Assembly (NCBI GenBank): GCA_016783945.1 | Contig: JADHVP010000003.1 | Span: forward strand, 1-61,318 | From: Ignavibacteria bacterium | GTDB taxonomy: Bacteria; Bacteroidota; Ignavibacteria; Tepidaquicellales; Tepidaquicellaceae | Length of the DNA: 61,318 nt | Reading direction: 5' to 3' | In this document: in pieces, positions 18,709-28,422 of the stretch | How positions within the stretch are numbered: the stretch's first letter is position 1 | Layout of the letters: each line of letters starts with the position of its first letter | Notes under the pieces: model-generated | Databases searched by the model: none | What the model saw: the letters and a program-made list of their open reading frames with translations, nothing else | Told to the model about the DNA's origin: nothing | Made by a program: the position numbers and the translations under genes

Positions 18709-18889
18709 ATAAAAGTTGTTAGTAGATTTGATTTTATATAATATAACTCATTTAGGATAATTTATCTGTGATAAATAAGAAGAGTTCAAACTTGAAATAA
18801 TTTTATTTAAATAAATTTCTACAAGGCTCAAAGAATAATTTATATTTAGAAATTTAATGATGTTGTTTAATTTAAGAAAGAAATGATTA

Positions 18890-18927
18890 TAAAAAAACCC
18901 GGGTGCTTTATCGCAAACACCCGGGTG
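18890..18927 (-). terminator. Strong terminator after the nine-heme cytochrome gene
   Basis: ACCCGGGTG and CACCCGGGT form a perfect 9-bp GC-rich stem with a 12-base loop. On the minus strand it is followed by TTTTTTT, 37 bases past the stop codon of the cytochrome gene. Confidence 0.92.
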
Positions 18928-18963
18928 TATAATTAAAGGAGAAAGCAATGAAAAACTACTTTC

Positions 18964-21066
18964 TTATTTTATCAGTACCATTTTCTTAACAATTACGTTA
19001 CCGCTAGCAACAAACCTGTAGAAATAAACTCCTGTTGCTATCTGTAATCCATTATTATCTGTACCGTTCCAATCAACTGTATATTTTCCCGGTGACAATT
19101 TTTGATTAACGAGAGATCTAACTTCTCTGCCTGTGATGTCATAAATCTTCATCGTAACTATTGAATTTCTTGGCACGGAAAAGTCAATCTTTGTTGATGG
19201 GTTGAAAGGATTCGGATAGTTTTGAGACATTTCGAATCTTTCAGGAATTTCAGTACCGTTCGGAGTTACTCCAATTGCATTTGGTACAGAAGCAAGAAGG
19301 ACATTAATTGAGAAGAATGGATTATGCATTCCTTTACCACTACCATAATAAATCAGTTGATAGTTCCAATATGCTTTTCTTAAGTTTACGTTAAAAGTAT
19401 CAGCTCTAATAAGAGCATAGTTTATTGAATCGAGTCCTGTTGGTGGAAGAGCGGTTCTCAGTTTTGTAGCGCAACCTTCAAATTCAACCGTCCATGGCTC
19501 AATAAGTCCATTACCATCAAAGTCAGATGGTGCTATGAAATCATCAAATTTTGTTATACCCGGATGACAGGTTAGACATCCTGTAACATGGTCGTAGTTC
19601 GTAGATTCATAGTGAAGGTTCCAAGTATGTCCACCTACTTTATCTCTTGTTACTGTACCGGTATCTGTAGTTTCAGCCATATGACAACCTATGCATCCTC
19701 CGTCAACTGCAGTCTTGTGTGAGCCGGAAAGATAAGGTACACTATTGAATGTACCTGCGTTAGTACCCATTATTACATCAGTCTGTGTTGAGTGGTGTGG
19801 TCCCCAGTGTGAAGAATTAACCACTGTTTGAGTATAAGCGCCTACATCTCTTCTTGCCATGTGGCAAGTAGCGCAGACTTTTCCTTCATCAAGATTGCTG
19901 TAAGACACACCATTTGCGAGTGTATCAGCTGGTACAGTTCTTAGGTGATACCCGGTGGGAGTGTCACCGTGTGGATCGTGACAGGATTGACATGAATTCA
20001 TCGTCAGATCGGCTTCTTTCATGTTTTCAGTATCTGTTCCTCTTTCATACGTTAAATTTACAAAACCTTTACCATCGTGGCATCTTATACAGTTACCAAG
20101 ACTGTTTGTCATGTATGATGAGTTGCTGGGTCCTTGAGCAAAAGAGTTAGACCATGGCATTTCGCTGTGTCCTGAGTTTTCCCATTCAGAGTATTTATTA
20201 TGTCTCCAGGGTTCGTCATGGCAAGATGCGCAGACGCCTGCATCATAGGAAATTTGAATTTTGCTTGTATCACCGCCCATAGTATGTTCGCTTCCTGCAC
20301 CGTGGCAGTTTTCACAGCCTATGGTGGCAAATGCAACGAGTGATGGATAAACTAATTTAAGTGAATCCCAGACTCCTGGGTGTGGTGGAGAAAAGTTTGC
20401 CCAGTTCCATCCGAGTGTGCGGGCTACATCATCAAATCCATGATTGTTATTCCAAAGATTATGGTCGTAACCGGTTGTATGACATTTCATACAGCTTGTG
20501 CTGTAGTAAGATGAACCGCTGTCGATTTCGAATTTGAATATATTCGCGTGACCGCTTTCTTTCCATCTGTTAAAGATGTTTAAAAATTTAGACATACCTG
20601 CGTGACAGGTCATGCAATTTGGAAATACTGCCGGTACACCCTGGAAATTACCTACGCCTACATAATCTGAAGCGAAGATTTTTAGTGTGGTATCAGCAGA
20701 GCCTGTACTTGTTGTGATTGCACATTTAACCTCATAAAGACCTTTGACATCCGTACGGAATTTTACCCATCCTAATGATGGTATCGTAATGAATGTGGCA
20801 GTAGATCCTGATGGTTTCATGTTGAACGTCCATGTAGTATTCTGGATTGCGGATGTATCCGTTCTGTTTACAACAGAAAGATAAACGTATACGCCGTTAC
20901 CTACAACATTCAAACCTGTTGCAACAGATGAGTCTGTAGCGAATACAGGATCACTTGTTACCATATGAGGTGTAACAGGTTGGTTAATTATTTTTGGCTG
21001 GGGCTGAGAATAAGCATAAGAAAAACCCAATACCAAAATTAAAACTGTAAGTAGTATCTTTTTCAT
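18964..21066 (-). CDS. Nine-heme cytochrome c with T9SS sorting domain
   Basis: A signal peptide (ending YAYSQ) is followed by an Ig-like region (about 25-140) and then nine CxxCH heme-attachment motifs: CMTCH, CMKCH, CENCH, CASCH, CIRCH, CQSCH, CATCH, CIGCH and CLTCH. Extra histidines between them can serve as distal ligands. The last 80 residues are the T9SS sorting domain (NYPNPFNP, ending KKMVLIK). So a multiheme electron carrier is predicted to be carried past the outer membrane and fixed at or released from the surface. The layout fits extracellular electron transfer or a surface redox enzyme; no known catalytic heme motif is seen, so the electron acceptor is unknown. Single gene with its own terminator. 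Confidence 0.92.
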   Translation of the reverse strand: MKKILLTVLILVLGFSYAYSQPQPKIINQPVTPHMVTSDPVFATDSSVATGLNVVGNGVYVYLSVVNRTDTSAIQNTTWTFNMKPSGSTATFITIPSLGWVKFRTDVKGLYEVKCAITTSTGSADTTLKIFASDYVGVGNFQGVPAVFPNCMTCHAGMSKFLNIFNRWKESGHANIFKFEIDSGSSYYSTSCMKCHTTGYDHNLWNNNHGFDDVARTLGWNWANFSPPHPGVWDSLKLVYPSLVAFATIGCENCHGAGSEHTMGGDTSKIQISYDAGVCASCHDEPWRHNKYSEWENSGHSEMPWSNSFAQGPSNSSYMTNSLGNCIRCHDGKGFVNLTYERGTDTENMKEADLTMNSCQSCHDPHGDTPTGYHLRTVPADTLANGVSYSNLDEGKVCATCHMARRDVGAYTQTVVNSSHWGPHHSTQTDVIMGTNAGTFNSVPYLSGSHKTAVDGGCIGCHMAETTDTGTVTRDKVGGHTWNLHYESTNYDHVTGCLTCHPGITKFDDFIAPSDFDGNGLIEPWTVEFEGCATKLRTALPPTGLDSINYALIRADTFNVNLRKAYWNYQLIYYGSGKGMHNPFFSINVLLASVPNAIGVTPNGTEIPERFEMSQNYPNPFNPSTKIDFSVPRNSIVTMKIYDITGREVRSLVNQKLSPGKYTVDWNGTDNNGLQIATGVYFYRFVASGNVIVKKMVLIK

Positions 21067-21894
21067 ATCTAATTACTTTTTGTTAATGAAAATTATTTAA
21101 TGAGTTTTTTAAAAATGTTAATATAAGTATATCTTAATTAATATATATAAGTTAACAAATTATGTGCCAGTAAATAAACTCTTGTTAATTAGTAGATAAT
21201 TATTTGGGATTAAAAAAAAGTGTAGACGAAATACACACATTTTGTCTTTTTGAGGAAATAAGAAACACTGTAAAAATTGCTAAATATTAAGAATAAATAC
21301 AAGATTTTACTGTGACATGGCTTTTAACCGAAAATGTTAATTTATTTTTCGATTAGTATTTTATTGAATATTATATTTACTTGCTGAAGTTAAGCAAAAT
21401 ATAATAATCAGTAGTTTTGTTATTCAGAATTTATTTCGGAATCTCGTTTTCAAGCAAATTTTAGATACGGAAACAAGTTCAGCATGACAATTGTGTAACT
21501 TTAGTTAGTTTATTTAAAAAATGCTGTTTTTATTCAAAAAAGGCATTTTTAGTTTGTATTAACGATTAAATTGTTCCCATCAATGACTGCTGGGTACAAC
21601 TTAGTCATTAAAACAAAGAACATATTTCAAAAAAAATACAGAAAAATAGTTAAGGAGACTTCCTCTGTTATTTTGCAGTGAAAATATATCATTTTTTTCA
21701 AGATAACCAAAAATTTATGTCCCTATAAATATAATATTGTTTAGTTATACAATGAATTAAAAATTACCTAAATTAACTTTTGCTTAACTTCAATAGATAT
21801 TTACAAATGGAATGCTTTGTTAAGAGTTGGCATGTTTAAAGAATAGAATTGCTATATAGAATATTTTAAATGTTAATGCAAGCAGATATGAAAT
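21067..21894. other. 828-base region without a recognisable gene
   Basis: I see no ORF of plausible length, no RNA gene and no strong hairpin here. The composition is uniformly AT-rich with scattered A and T runs. It separates the cytochrome gene from two tRNA genes and must hold the promoters for the cytochrome gene; no clear TAnnTTTG pair was found. Confidence 0.4.
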
Positions 21895-21984
21895 TGGCGG
21901 AGAGGGTAGGATTCGAACCCACGGTGAAGTTGCCTCCACAACGATTTTCGAGACCGCCCCGTTCAACCACTCCGGCACCTCTCC
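21895..21984 (-). tRNA. tRNA-Ser (anticodon CGA)
   Basis: Read on the minus strand this is a class II tRNA with acceptor stem GGAGAGG / CCTCTCC, D-arm CCGGAGTGG, anticodon loop CTCGAAA (anticodon CGA, codon UCG), a long variable arm (TGTGGAGGCAAC...) and T-loop GGTTCGAATCC. The 3' CCA is encoded. All parts fit tRNA-Ser. Confidence 0.95.
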
Positions 21985-22035
21985 AAGTCAATTTTTAAAA
22001 CAAAAGACAGGGAGTACCTGTCTTATTATTGTTTG

Positions 22036-22122
22036 CAGAGAGTGTGGGATTCGAACCCACGAGACGGTTACCCGCCCACACGCTCTCCAGGCGTGCCTCA
22101 TCAACCACTCGAGCAACTCTCT
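22036..22122 (-). tRNA. tRNA-Ser (anticodon GGA)
   Basis: The second class II tRNA has acceptor AGAGAGT / ACTCTCT with discriminator G, D-arm CTCGAGTGG, anticodon loop CTGGAGA (anticodon GGA, codons UCC/UCU), a long variable arm and T-loop GGTTCGAATCC. Unlike its neighbour the 3' end reads CAA, so CCA must be added after transcription. It lies about 50 bases from the CGA tRNA and is probably co-transcribed. Confidence 0.95.
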
Positions 22123-22246
22123 GTTTAATTTTGCTTTTTAGCTATTTTTAAAACACACAATAATACTAATCTTAATGATTTAATGAAATACACTTATGGT
22201 TATTAATAAGATGTCAAAAATAAAAACTGCGAAATTATAAAAACAA

Positions 22247-23431
22247 TTATATTTTATTTAAAGCCTGTTCCAAGTCCGAAATTATCTCATCCGCATTTTC
22301 AATTCCGACTGATATGCGTACTAATCCATCTGTAATATTAGCTTTTACACGAAGTTCCTTTCCCATACTTGCATGTGTCATCGATGCAGGATGCTCAATT
22401 AAAGTTTCTACTCCTCCCAGGCTAACAGCTAATGTACAAAGTTGAACATTATTCATTAAAATCTTGCCCGCTTCAATTCCACCTTTTAATTCAAAACTAA
22501 TCATTCCTCCGTAACCGTACATTTGTTTTTTAGCAATTTCATGTTGTGGATGGGATTTTAATCCGGGATATCTTACCCATTCTATTTTAGGGTGTTTCTC
22601 AATGTACTCTGCTATCTTTTGTGCATTTTTTGAATGTCTTTCCATTCTAATAGCAAGCGTTTTAATACCTCTGTGTACAAGAAAAGCATTAAATGGATTT
22701 ATTGTTCCGCCAAGAAGGTTCAGAGTTTTTCTAAGGTTTTGATAGCTTTGTTCATCCTTTGCGATAATAACACCACCAACAACATCTGCATGTCCGTTTA
22801 AAAATTTTGTCAAACTGTGAAGTACGATATCAACTCCGAGTTTAAATGGTTTTTGTAAAACCGGGCTCATGAATGTATTATCAACTACAACAAGTGCACC
22901 TTTTTTATGAGAAAGCTCGGAAATTTCTTTAATGTCTGAAATACACATCGTCGGATTACCGGGTGATTCTATATAAACGACTTTTGTATTCCTCTTAAAT
23001 GCATTTTCGACATTCTTTGTCATGCTTGAATCGACAAATGTTGTTTCAATACCGAATTTAGAAAATATATTTTCCAGCAAAGTCGTCGTTGGTCCATAAA
23101 CCGCATGTGAACAAATTACATGATCACCTTTTTGCAGCAGTGATGCAAAGACAGTATGAATTGCTGCCATACCGCTTCCGCACGCAAGACTTTTGTATCC
23201 TCCTTCAAGCACAGCGATTGATTCTTCAAGAGCTTCTATTGTGGGATTCCCCATTCGCGTATAAATATAACCTTCTTCTTCGGATGCAAACAACTTAGCA
23301 CCATGGTCAGTATTATAGAATTTGAATGTTGATGTTTGATAGATTGGTGGAACTACAGCTAAATGTTCGTTCTCGGTTATTCCAGCATGAACGGATTTAG
23401 TCTCGTCTGAATAATTATTAATATCTTTCAA
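22247..23431 (-). CDS. Cys/Met metabolism PLP enzyme (cystathionine gamma-synthase / lyase type)
   Basis: This fold-type I PLP enzyme belongs to the trans-sulfuration family. K209 in HSLTKFLNGH should bind PLP, D184 in VVDNTF contacts its ring nitrogen, and YTRMGNPT is the active-site loop from the partner subunit. The SAVYGPTTTL-like region has Pro where methionine gamma-lyases carry a conserved Cys, so a cystathionine gamma-synthase or lyase role is more likely than methionine gamma-lyase. The length of 394 is typical. The start codon is TTG (23431), supported by AAGGAG six bases upstream. No SAM riboswitch was seen in the short leader. Confidence 0.88.
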   Translation of the reverse strand: MKDINNYSDETKSVHAGITENEHLAVVPPIYQTSTFKFYNTDHGAKLFASEEEGYIYTRMGNPTIEALEESIAVLEGGYKSLACGSGMAAIHTVFASLLQKGDHVICSHAVYGPTTTLLENIFSKFGIETTFVDSSMTKNVENAFKRNTKVVYIESPGNPTMCISDIKEISELSHKKGALVVVDNTFMSPVLQKPFKLGVDIVLHSLTKFLNGHADVVGGVIIAKDEQSYQNLRKTLNLLGGTINPFNAFLVHRGIKTLAIRMERHSKNAQKIAEYIEKHPKIEWVRYPGLKSHPQHEIAKKQMYGYGGMISFELKGGIEAGKILMNNVQLCTLAVSLGGVETLIEHPASMTHASMGKELRVKANITDGLVRISVGIENADEIISDLEQALNKI

Positions 23432-23614
23432 AGTAACTCCTTACATTTTATAATTTTTGTATGCGTGTTCTTAATAAGTTTACGAAATTACAATTTTTAA
23501 AAATCATATTCAGTGGATAATTTAGTGTTGTTCTTTGTCATTTTATGATGAAGAATATGAGGAAGGGTGCTGTGTGTATTAAGTTTAGTAATGCATCAAA
23601 GATAATATATAATG

Positions 23615-25843
23615 TTAATCATCAACTCTCATCTTTGCATATTTTAACACAATTTTTTTCAACCCGACATCTTCAAAATATATCTCAGCTCGTTTATCCA
23701 GTCCTCTGCCTGATGTTGAAATAACTGTACCTTTACCAAAAGTATTATGGTTTACAGTAACACCCTTTTTAATATCCGGGAATTTATCGTTTGATTCAAT
23801 ATGTTCTTTGTCAAAACTTTTTCTGTCATAAAATTCATAACGAATTGCCTTGGCTTTACTATCACGATTTTTTTTCTTTTTTGTTGATTGTTTATTTTCG
23901 TTAAATTTCAGTCCTTCTATCGTTATATTAGAATTTAATATATCTTCCGATATTTCTCTAAGAAATCTGGATTTCATCTGGTATGATTGTATTCCAAATC
24001 TATATCTCTGGTTAGCAAAAAGCATATACAGTTTTTGCTTGGCTCGTGTTATTGCAACATAGAACAACCGCCTTTCCTCTTCCATTTCCTCTTCGCTTGT
24101 CATCGAGCCGCTGACCGGGAAAAGACCTTCTTCAAGTCCAGTTATAAAAACAACCGGAAACTCGAGACCTTTAGCCGAATGTATTGTCATTAAGGTTACG
24201 GCATTTTTTTGATTGTCTACTTCATCGATGTCAGCAACGAGAGATATCTGCTGTAAAAAAATTTCTAAACTCGGTTCGTCCGTAGAGTCTGAATATTCTG
24301 CAACAGCTGAAATAAGTTCTTCAATGTTATTCATTCTTTCATTGGCTTCAATAGTATTTTCTAAACGAAGAGTTCTAAGTATACCCATTTCATCAATTAT
24401 TCCTCTTACTGCTTCGGATAAATTTATTTCATCTTTTAGATATTGGTACTTGTAAATTAAATTTAAAACCTCGACGAGTAGATTTTTTATCCGATTGCTG
24501 AATTCTTCACAATCTTTAATATTTTTCAGTATATCGAATAGTTGTTTATCTTCTTTCCCGGCTAAAGTTAGAAGTCTTTCTATAGTACTTTTACCTATTC
24601 CGCCTTTCAGACCTAATACCCTTATCATAGACTCATTGTCATTTGGGTTTACTATTATTTTAAAATGACTTAGGATATCTTTAATTTCTTTCCTTTGATA
24701 AAATCTAACACCTCCAACAATTATATAAGGTATTCCATTGTGTCTTAATGATTCCTCCAGGGTTCTGGATTGCGCATTCGTTCGGTATAATACTACAAAA
24801 TCTTTGAAGTTCAGTTTTTTCTTTTGTATTTCTTCTGAAATGTATCTTGCAATTCGATACGATTCATCTTTATCGGTCATTGTTTCAATAAGATGAATCA
24901 ACTCACCGTCAGAGTTGTTCGTCCAAAGATTTTTGGTTATTTGTTTTCTATTCTTTTTAATTACATCATCAGCAAGATTTAATATGTTTTTTGTTGACCT
25001 GTAGTTTTGTTCAAGACGAAATACTTTACACTCTTTAAAATCATCTTCGAAGTCAAATATATTCTGTATCTCAGCTCCTCTCCATTTATAGATAGATTGT
25101 GCATCATCTCCAACTATCGAGACATTTTTGAATTTATCTGCTAAAAGTTTTATTAAGATGTATTGAGCTTTGTTTGTATCCTGGTATTCATCAACGAGAA
25201 TAAATTTAAATCTCGCCTGGTATTTTTCAAGTACGTCGGGATATCTTTTAAATAATTCGATTGGTTTTATCAGCAGGTCATCAAAATCCATGCAGTTGTT
25301 TTTTAACAAACTATTCTGATAATCATCATAAACTGAATTGATTATTTTGTCGAATGGTGTTTTAATTAGATTAGAAAATTCAAGCGGTAATATTAATTTA
25401 TTTTTTAATTTGTTTATTGCAGAGTGTATGCCCTTTGGATTTGTGTTTTCCGTTGAGATACCGCTGTCTGTCATTATCTGTTTTATCAGGTGAACCGAAT
25501 CCTCGGTATCATAGATCGTATAGTTTCTGGTGAATCCGATTTTATCTGCTTCGATTCTTAAAATTCTCGCACACATTGAGTGAAATGTTCCCATCCAAAT
25601 TTTTTCTGAATTTCCTTTTACTAATTCTGAAATCCTTTCTTTCATTTCATTTGCAGCTTTGTTTGTAAAAGTTAGTGCGAGAATTTCGAACGGACTAATT
25701 CCTGATTCAATAAGATGTGCTATTTTATAAGTGAGAACTCTTGTCTTACCGCTGCCGGCTCCCGCTATTATCATACACGGACCCTTAATTTCTTCGACTG
25801 CTTTTTTTTGAGCAGGATTTAACAACGATAAATCTAATGGCAT
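23615..25843 (-). CDS. pcrA: UvrD/PcrA-type superfamily 1A DNA helicase
   Basis: This 3'-5' helicase should unwind DNA in repair and clear replication blocks. Motifs in order: Walker A AGAGSGKT (27-34), Ia LTFTNKAA, II DEYQDT, III GDDAQSIYKWRG, IV FRLEQNYRST, V TIHSAKGLEFP, VI VAITRAK. The protein has the 1A/1B/2A/2B layout and normal length (742). The C-terminus ends in a small SH3-like domain (GVTVNHNTFGKGTVIS) typical of PcrA, where it contacts RNA polymerase. It is divergent from rlmN and not in an operon with the PLP gene downstream (183-base gap). Confidence 0.93.
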   Translation of the reverse strand: MPLDLSLLNPAQKKAVEEIKGPCMIIAGAGSGKTRVLTYKIAHLIESGISPFEILALTFTNKAANEMKERISELVKGNSEKIWMGTFHSMCARILRIEADKIGFTRNYTIYDTEDSVHLIKQIMTDSGISTENTNPKGIHSAINKLKNKLILPLEFSNLIKTPFDKIINSVYDDYQNSLLKNNCMDFDDLLIKPIELFKRYPDVLEKYQARFKFILVDEYQDTNKAQYILIKLLADKFKNVSIVGDDAQSIYKWRGAEIQNIFDFEDDFKECKVFRLEQNYRSTKNILNLADDVIKKNRKQITKNLWTNNSDGELIHLIETMTDKDESYRIARYISEEIQKKKLNFKDFVVLYRTNAQSRTLEESLRHNGIPYIIVGGVRFYQRKEIKDILSHFKIIVNPNDNESMIRVLGLKGGIGKSTIERLLTLAGKEDKQLFDILKNIKDCEEFSNRIKNLLVEVLNLIYKYQYLKDEINLSEAVRGIIDEMGILRTLRLENTIEANERMNNIEELISAVAEYSDSTDEPSLEIFLQQISLVADIDEVDNQKNAVTLMTIHSAKGLEFPVVFITGLEEGLFPVSGSMTSEEEMEEERRLFYVAITRAKQKLYMLFANQRYRFGIQSYQMKSRFLREISEDILNSNITIEGLKFNENKQSTKKKKNRDSKAKAIRYEFYDRKSFDKEHIESNDKFPDIKKGVTVNHNTFGKGTVISTSGRGLDKRAEIYFEDVGLKKIVLKYAKMRVDD

Positions 25844-26093
25844 TTCTTCAATGAAAAATTTAATTGGATAGTAATGCTTTTGGTTATATCAAAAGTAAGC
25901 TTAAGATAGAAAATTTTATTAAGAGATTAAATAAAGATTTTGTATATTTTTTGAAATTAAATAAATACTCACAGGAATTTATATTGACCTAAAAACGTAA
26001 ACATAAGATGAATTATTACGAATGCAGAATTAAAACTAATCAATATCCTTGTTCATAGTATTAAAGAAAAAAATTTAATAATTTATTCTGCCA

Positions 26094-27221
26094 ATGAAAA
26101 GAAACATTCTTAATTATACACTTCCCGAACTAGAATTAATTGTAAAGGAACTAAAGGAAGAAAAATACAGGGCTAAGCAAATATTTACACCTCTTCATCA
26201 AAAACATATTTCTCATTTTAAAGATATAAAATCTATTCCATTAGCATTCCGGAAAAAACTTTCGGAGAATTTCTACATAGGCTCTTTATCATCCTTACTA
26301 ATAAGTGATTCGAAAAAGTATAACACTAAAAAATTTCTTTTTATTCTTCCAATATCGGATACAAAAAACAATGAAGAGAAACTAAAGATTGAAACCGTTT
26401 TGATATCTGAAAAGGGAAGACACACAATATGTATCTCAACTCAGGTTGGCTGCAATGTCGGTTGTGAATTTTGTGCTACAGGTAAGATGGGTTTGAAAAG
26501 AAATCTTGAAACAAGTGAAATTATAAGCCAGGTTTATGAAGTGGTCAAAGCTACCGGATTAGCACCGACAAATTTGGTTTACATGGGAATGGGGGAGCCT
26601 TTTTTGAATTATAAGAATTTGATTAAGTCTTTGACGATATTCACCAGTAAAGATGGATTGAACATTTCTTCCAGGAGGATAACGGTATCTACAATTGGTT
26701 TGAAGAATAAGATTAAAATATTTGCTGATGATTTATCTAAAAAAGAAAATCAAAGTTTAAGAAATATAAAAGTTGCATTTTCGCTTCATTCAACCGACAA
26801 CGGAATTCGTGAAAGTATAATTCCAACTTCTGCTTATAATAAGTTGTCGGATATTTATGAGGAGCTTACTTATTATTATAAAAAGCTTAGAACTAAAATT
26901 ACTTATGAGTATATATATTTTAACGGAATTAATAACAGTGATGATGATATAAAACGGCTTGAGAGATTGTCAAAGATGGTTCCGTGTAATTTCAACATAA
27001 TTCCTTTTCATCCGATTGATTTTCATTTGAATAAACCTCTCGATGTCTTTAATAAATTGGACAAGGGTAAAATAGACGAGCGTAATGAAATTTCACTTTT
27101 AAATTTAGGATTAAATGATTTTATTGCAAAATTAAAATCAAAAAAGATTATCGTTAATTTGAGATCGAGTAGTGGTGTTGATATAAATGCCGCATGCGGT
27201 CAGCTTGCAGTTATTAATTAA
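26094..27221 (+). CDS. rlmN: Dual-specificity 23S rRNA / tRNA adenine-C2 methyltransferase
   Basis: This radical-SAM enzyme methylates C2 of A2503 in 23S rRNA and A37 in some tRNAs. The iron-sulfur cysteines are C120, C124 and C127 in CNVGCEFC, preceded by ICISTQVG. GMGEPFLNY is the SAM-binding GEP motif, and the catalytic cysteine pair includes C368 in AACGQL near the end. A lone SLHSTDN motif binds substrate. The length of 375 is slightly above the usual value. It is followed 47 bases later by adk in the same direction, so the two may be co-transcribed. Confidence 0.95.
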   Translation: MKRNILNYTLPELELIVKELKEEKYRAKQIFTPLHQKHISHFKDIKSIPLAFRKKLSENFYIGSLSSLLISDSKKYNTKKFLFILPISDTKNNEEKLKIETVLISEKGRHTICISTQVGCNVGCEFCATGKMGLKRNLETSEIISQVYEVVKATGLAPTNLVYMGMGEPFLNYKNLIKSLTIFTSKDGLNISSRRITVSTIGLKNKIKIFADDLSKKENQSLRNIKVAFSLHSTDNGIRESIIPTSAYNKLSDIYEELTYYYKKLRTKITYEYIYFNGINNSDDDIKRLERLSKMVPCNFNIIPFHPIDFHLNKPLDVFNKLDKGKIDERNEISLLNLGLNDFIAKLKSKKIIVNLRSSSGVDINAACGQLAVIN

Positions 27222-27268
27222 ATTTGTTTTCGAAAAATATTAAAGAAATAAAAATATTATAAACGAAC

Positions 27269-27823
27269 ATGTATCAGATAATAATTTTTGGTCCTCCCGG
27301 AGCAGGCAAAGGTACTCAGGCAGAATTGGTATCGCAAAAATTAAACTTGTTTCATCTTTCAACTGGTGATGTCTTAAGGAAAGCTGTTTCGGAAAAAACT
27401 GAGCTTGGCTTGAAAGCAAAAAATATTATTGACAGAGGAGAGCTCGTTTCGGACGATATTATGATAGGTATCGTGAAGGAAGCTTTGATCAATAATAATA
27501 TAGAGAACGGTTTCATCCTGGATGGATTTCCCAGAACGATTGAACAAGCAAAAGCCCTTGTGAAAATTTTTGATGAAATGAATTTTAAAAAAGTTAAAGT
27601 AATATTTCTAATAACTGATGAAGATGAACTGGTGAAAAGACTTTTACTAAGAGGCAGAAAGGATGATACTGAGGAAACTGTAAGAAATAGGCTTAAAGTG
27701 TATGCAAATTCAACCGAACCGGTTTTAGATTATTATAAGAACTTTCATAACAATGTACTGACGATTAAAGGTGTCGGTGAGATTGAAGAAATTAATAAAG
27801 ATATCTTATCCCAATTGAATTAA
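27269..27823 (+). CDS. adk: Adenylate kinase (short-LID form)
   Basis: The enzyme interconverts AMP, ADP and ATP. It has the P-loop GPPGAGKGT (8-16), LSTGDVLR for the AMP site, FILDGFPRT, and RGRKDDTEETVRNRL in place of a zinc-binding LID. The length of 184 matches the short-LID bacterial form. It follows rlmN at 47 bases. Confidence 0.96.
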   Translation: MYQIIIFGPPGAGKGTQAELVSQKLNLFHLSTGDVLRKAVSEKTELGLKAKNIIDRGELVSDDIMIGIVKEALINNNIENGFILDGFPRTIEQAKALVKIFDEMNFKKVKVIFLITDEDELVKRLLLRGRKDDTEETVRNRLKVYANSTEPVLDYYKNFHNNVLTIKGVGEIEEINKDILSQLN

Positions 27824-27993
27824 ATTTTACAATTTTAAAAATTCAATTAAACTTGTTAAAGAATGATATTATGAATCTAATATAGAATCAAATCCTTATT
27901 TTGAATCAATAAAATTTTAAAAAAGGATTCCATTTTAATAAATTGCAATTTTAATAATAAAAGTATATTTTTCACATTTAAAATCATCAAATC

Positions 27994-28341
27994 ATGTCCG
28001 CAAAAATAAAGGTTGAAATAAAAGACAACGGTATCATTGTGATTGAACCAAAAGGTAATTTTGTTGGAGGAGAAGAAACAGATGACCTCAGGGATACGAT
28101 AAAAAATCTTTCCGAAGGTGATAATAAAAAACTTGTAATTGACTTAAGTGATGTTTTGTATCTGAACAGTACTGCATTGGGTGTGTTGATTTCTGCTCAC
28201 GCAAATTATACCAAGCGAGAAGGTAAAATCAAGTTAAGTAATTTAAATAAGAATTTAGAAAATTTATTTGTGATAACAAAGCTCGCATTGATTTTCGATT
28301 CATTCGAGAATCAGGAAGAAGCAGTTGCAAGCTTTTCATAA
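27994..28341 (+). CDS. STAS-domain anti-sigma factor antagonist
   Basis: The protein is a single STAS domain of 115 residues (IIVIEPKGNFVGGEETDDLRD...). It carries the phosphorylatable serine in the helix-2 motif LNSTALGVL, as in SpoIIAA/RsbV. Proteins of this family bind a serine-kinase anti-sigma factor when unphosphorylated and so free a sigma factor or another target. No partner kinase or phosphatase is nearby, so the pathway is unknown. A short inverted repeat (AATCCTT / AAGGATT, 27891-27929) lies between adk and this gene and may be a weak terminator. Confidence 0.88.
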   Translation: MSAKIKVEIKDNGIIVIEPKGNFVGGEETDDLRDTIKNLSEGDNKKLVIDLSDVLYLNSTALGVLISAHANYTKREGKIKLSNLNKNLENLFVITKLALIFDSFENQEEAVASFS

Positions 28342-28422
28342 TCTCTACAAATAATTCAATATCAATAATCTTTTAATTAAATATAATCTTAAACTTTAAA
28401 GGTCATCGGAGGTCAGAATTAA

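Noticed and set aside
23432-23614. SAM riboswitch before the Cys/Met enzyme gene
   Set aside because: No conserved SAM-aptamer helices could be found in the short AT-rich leader.
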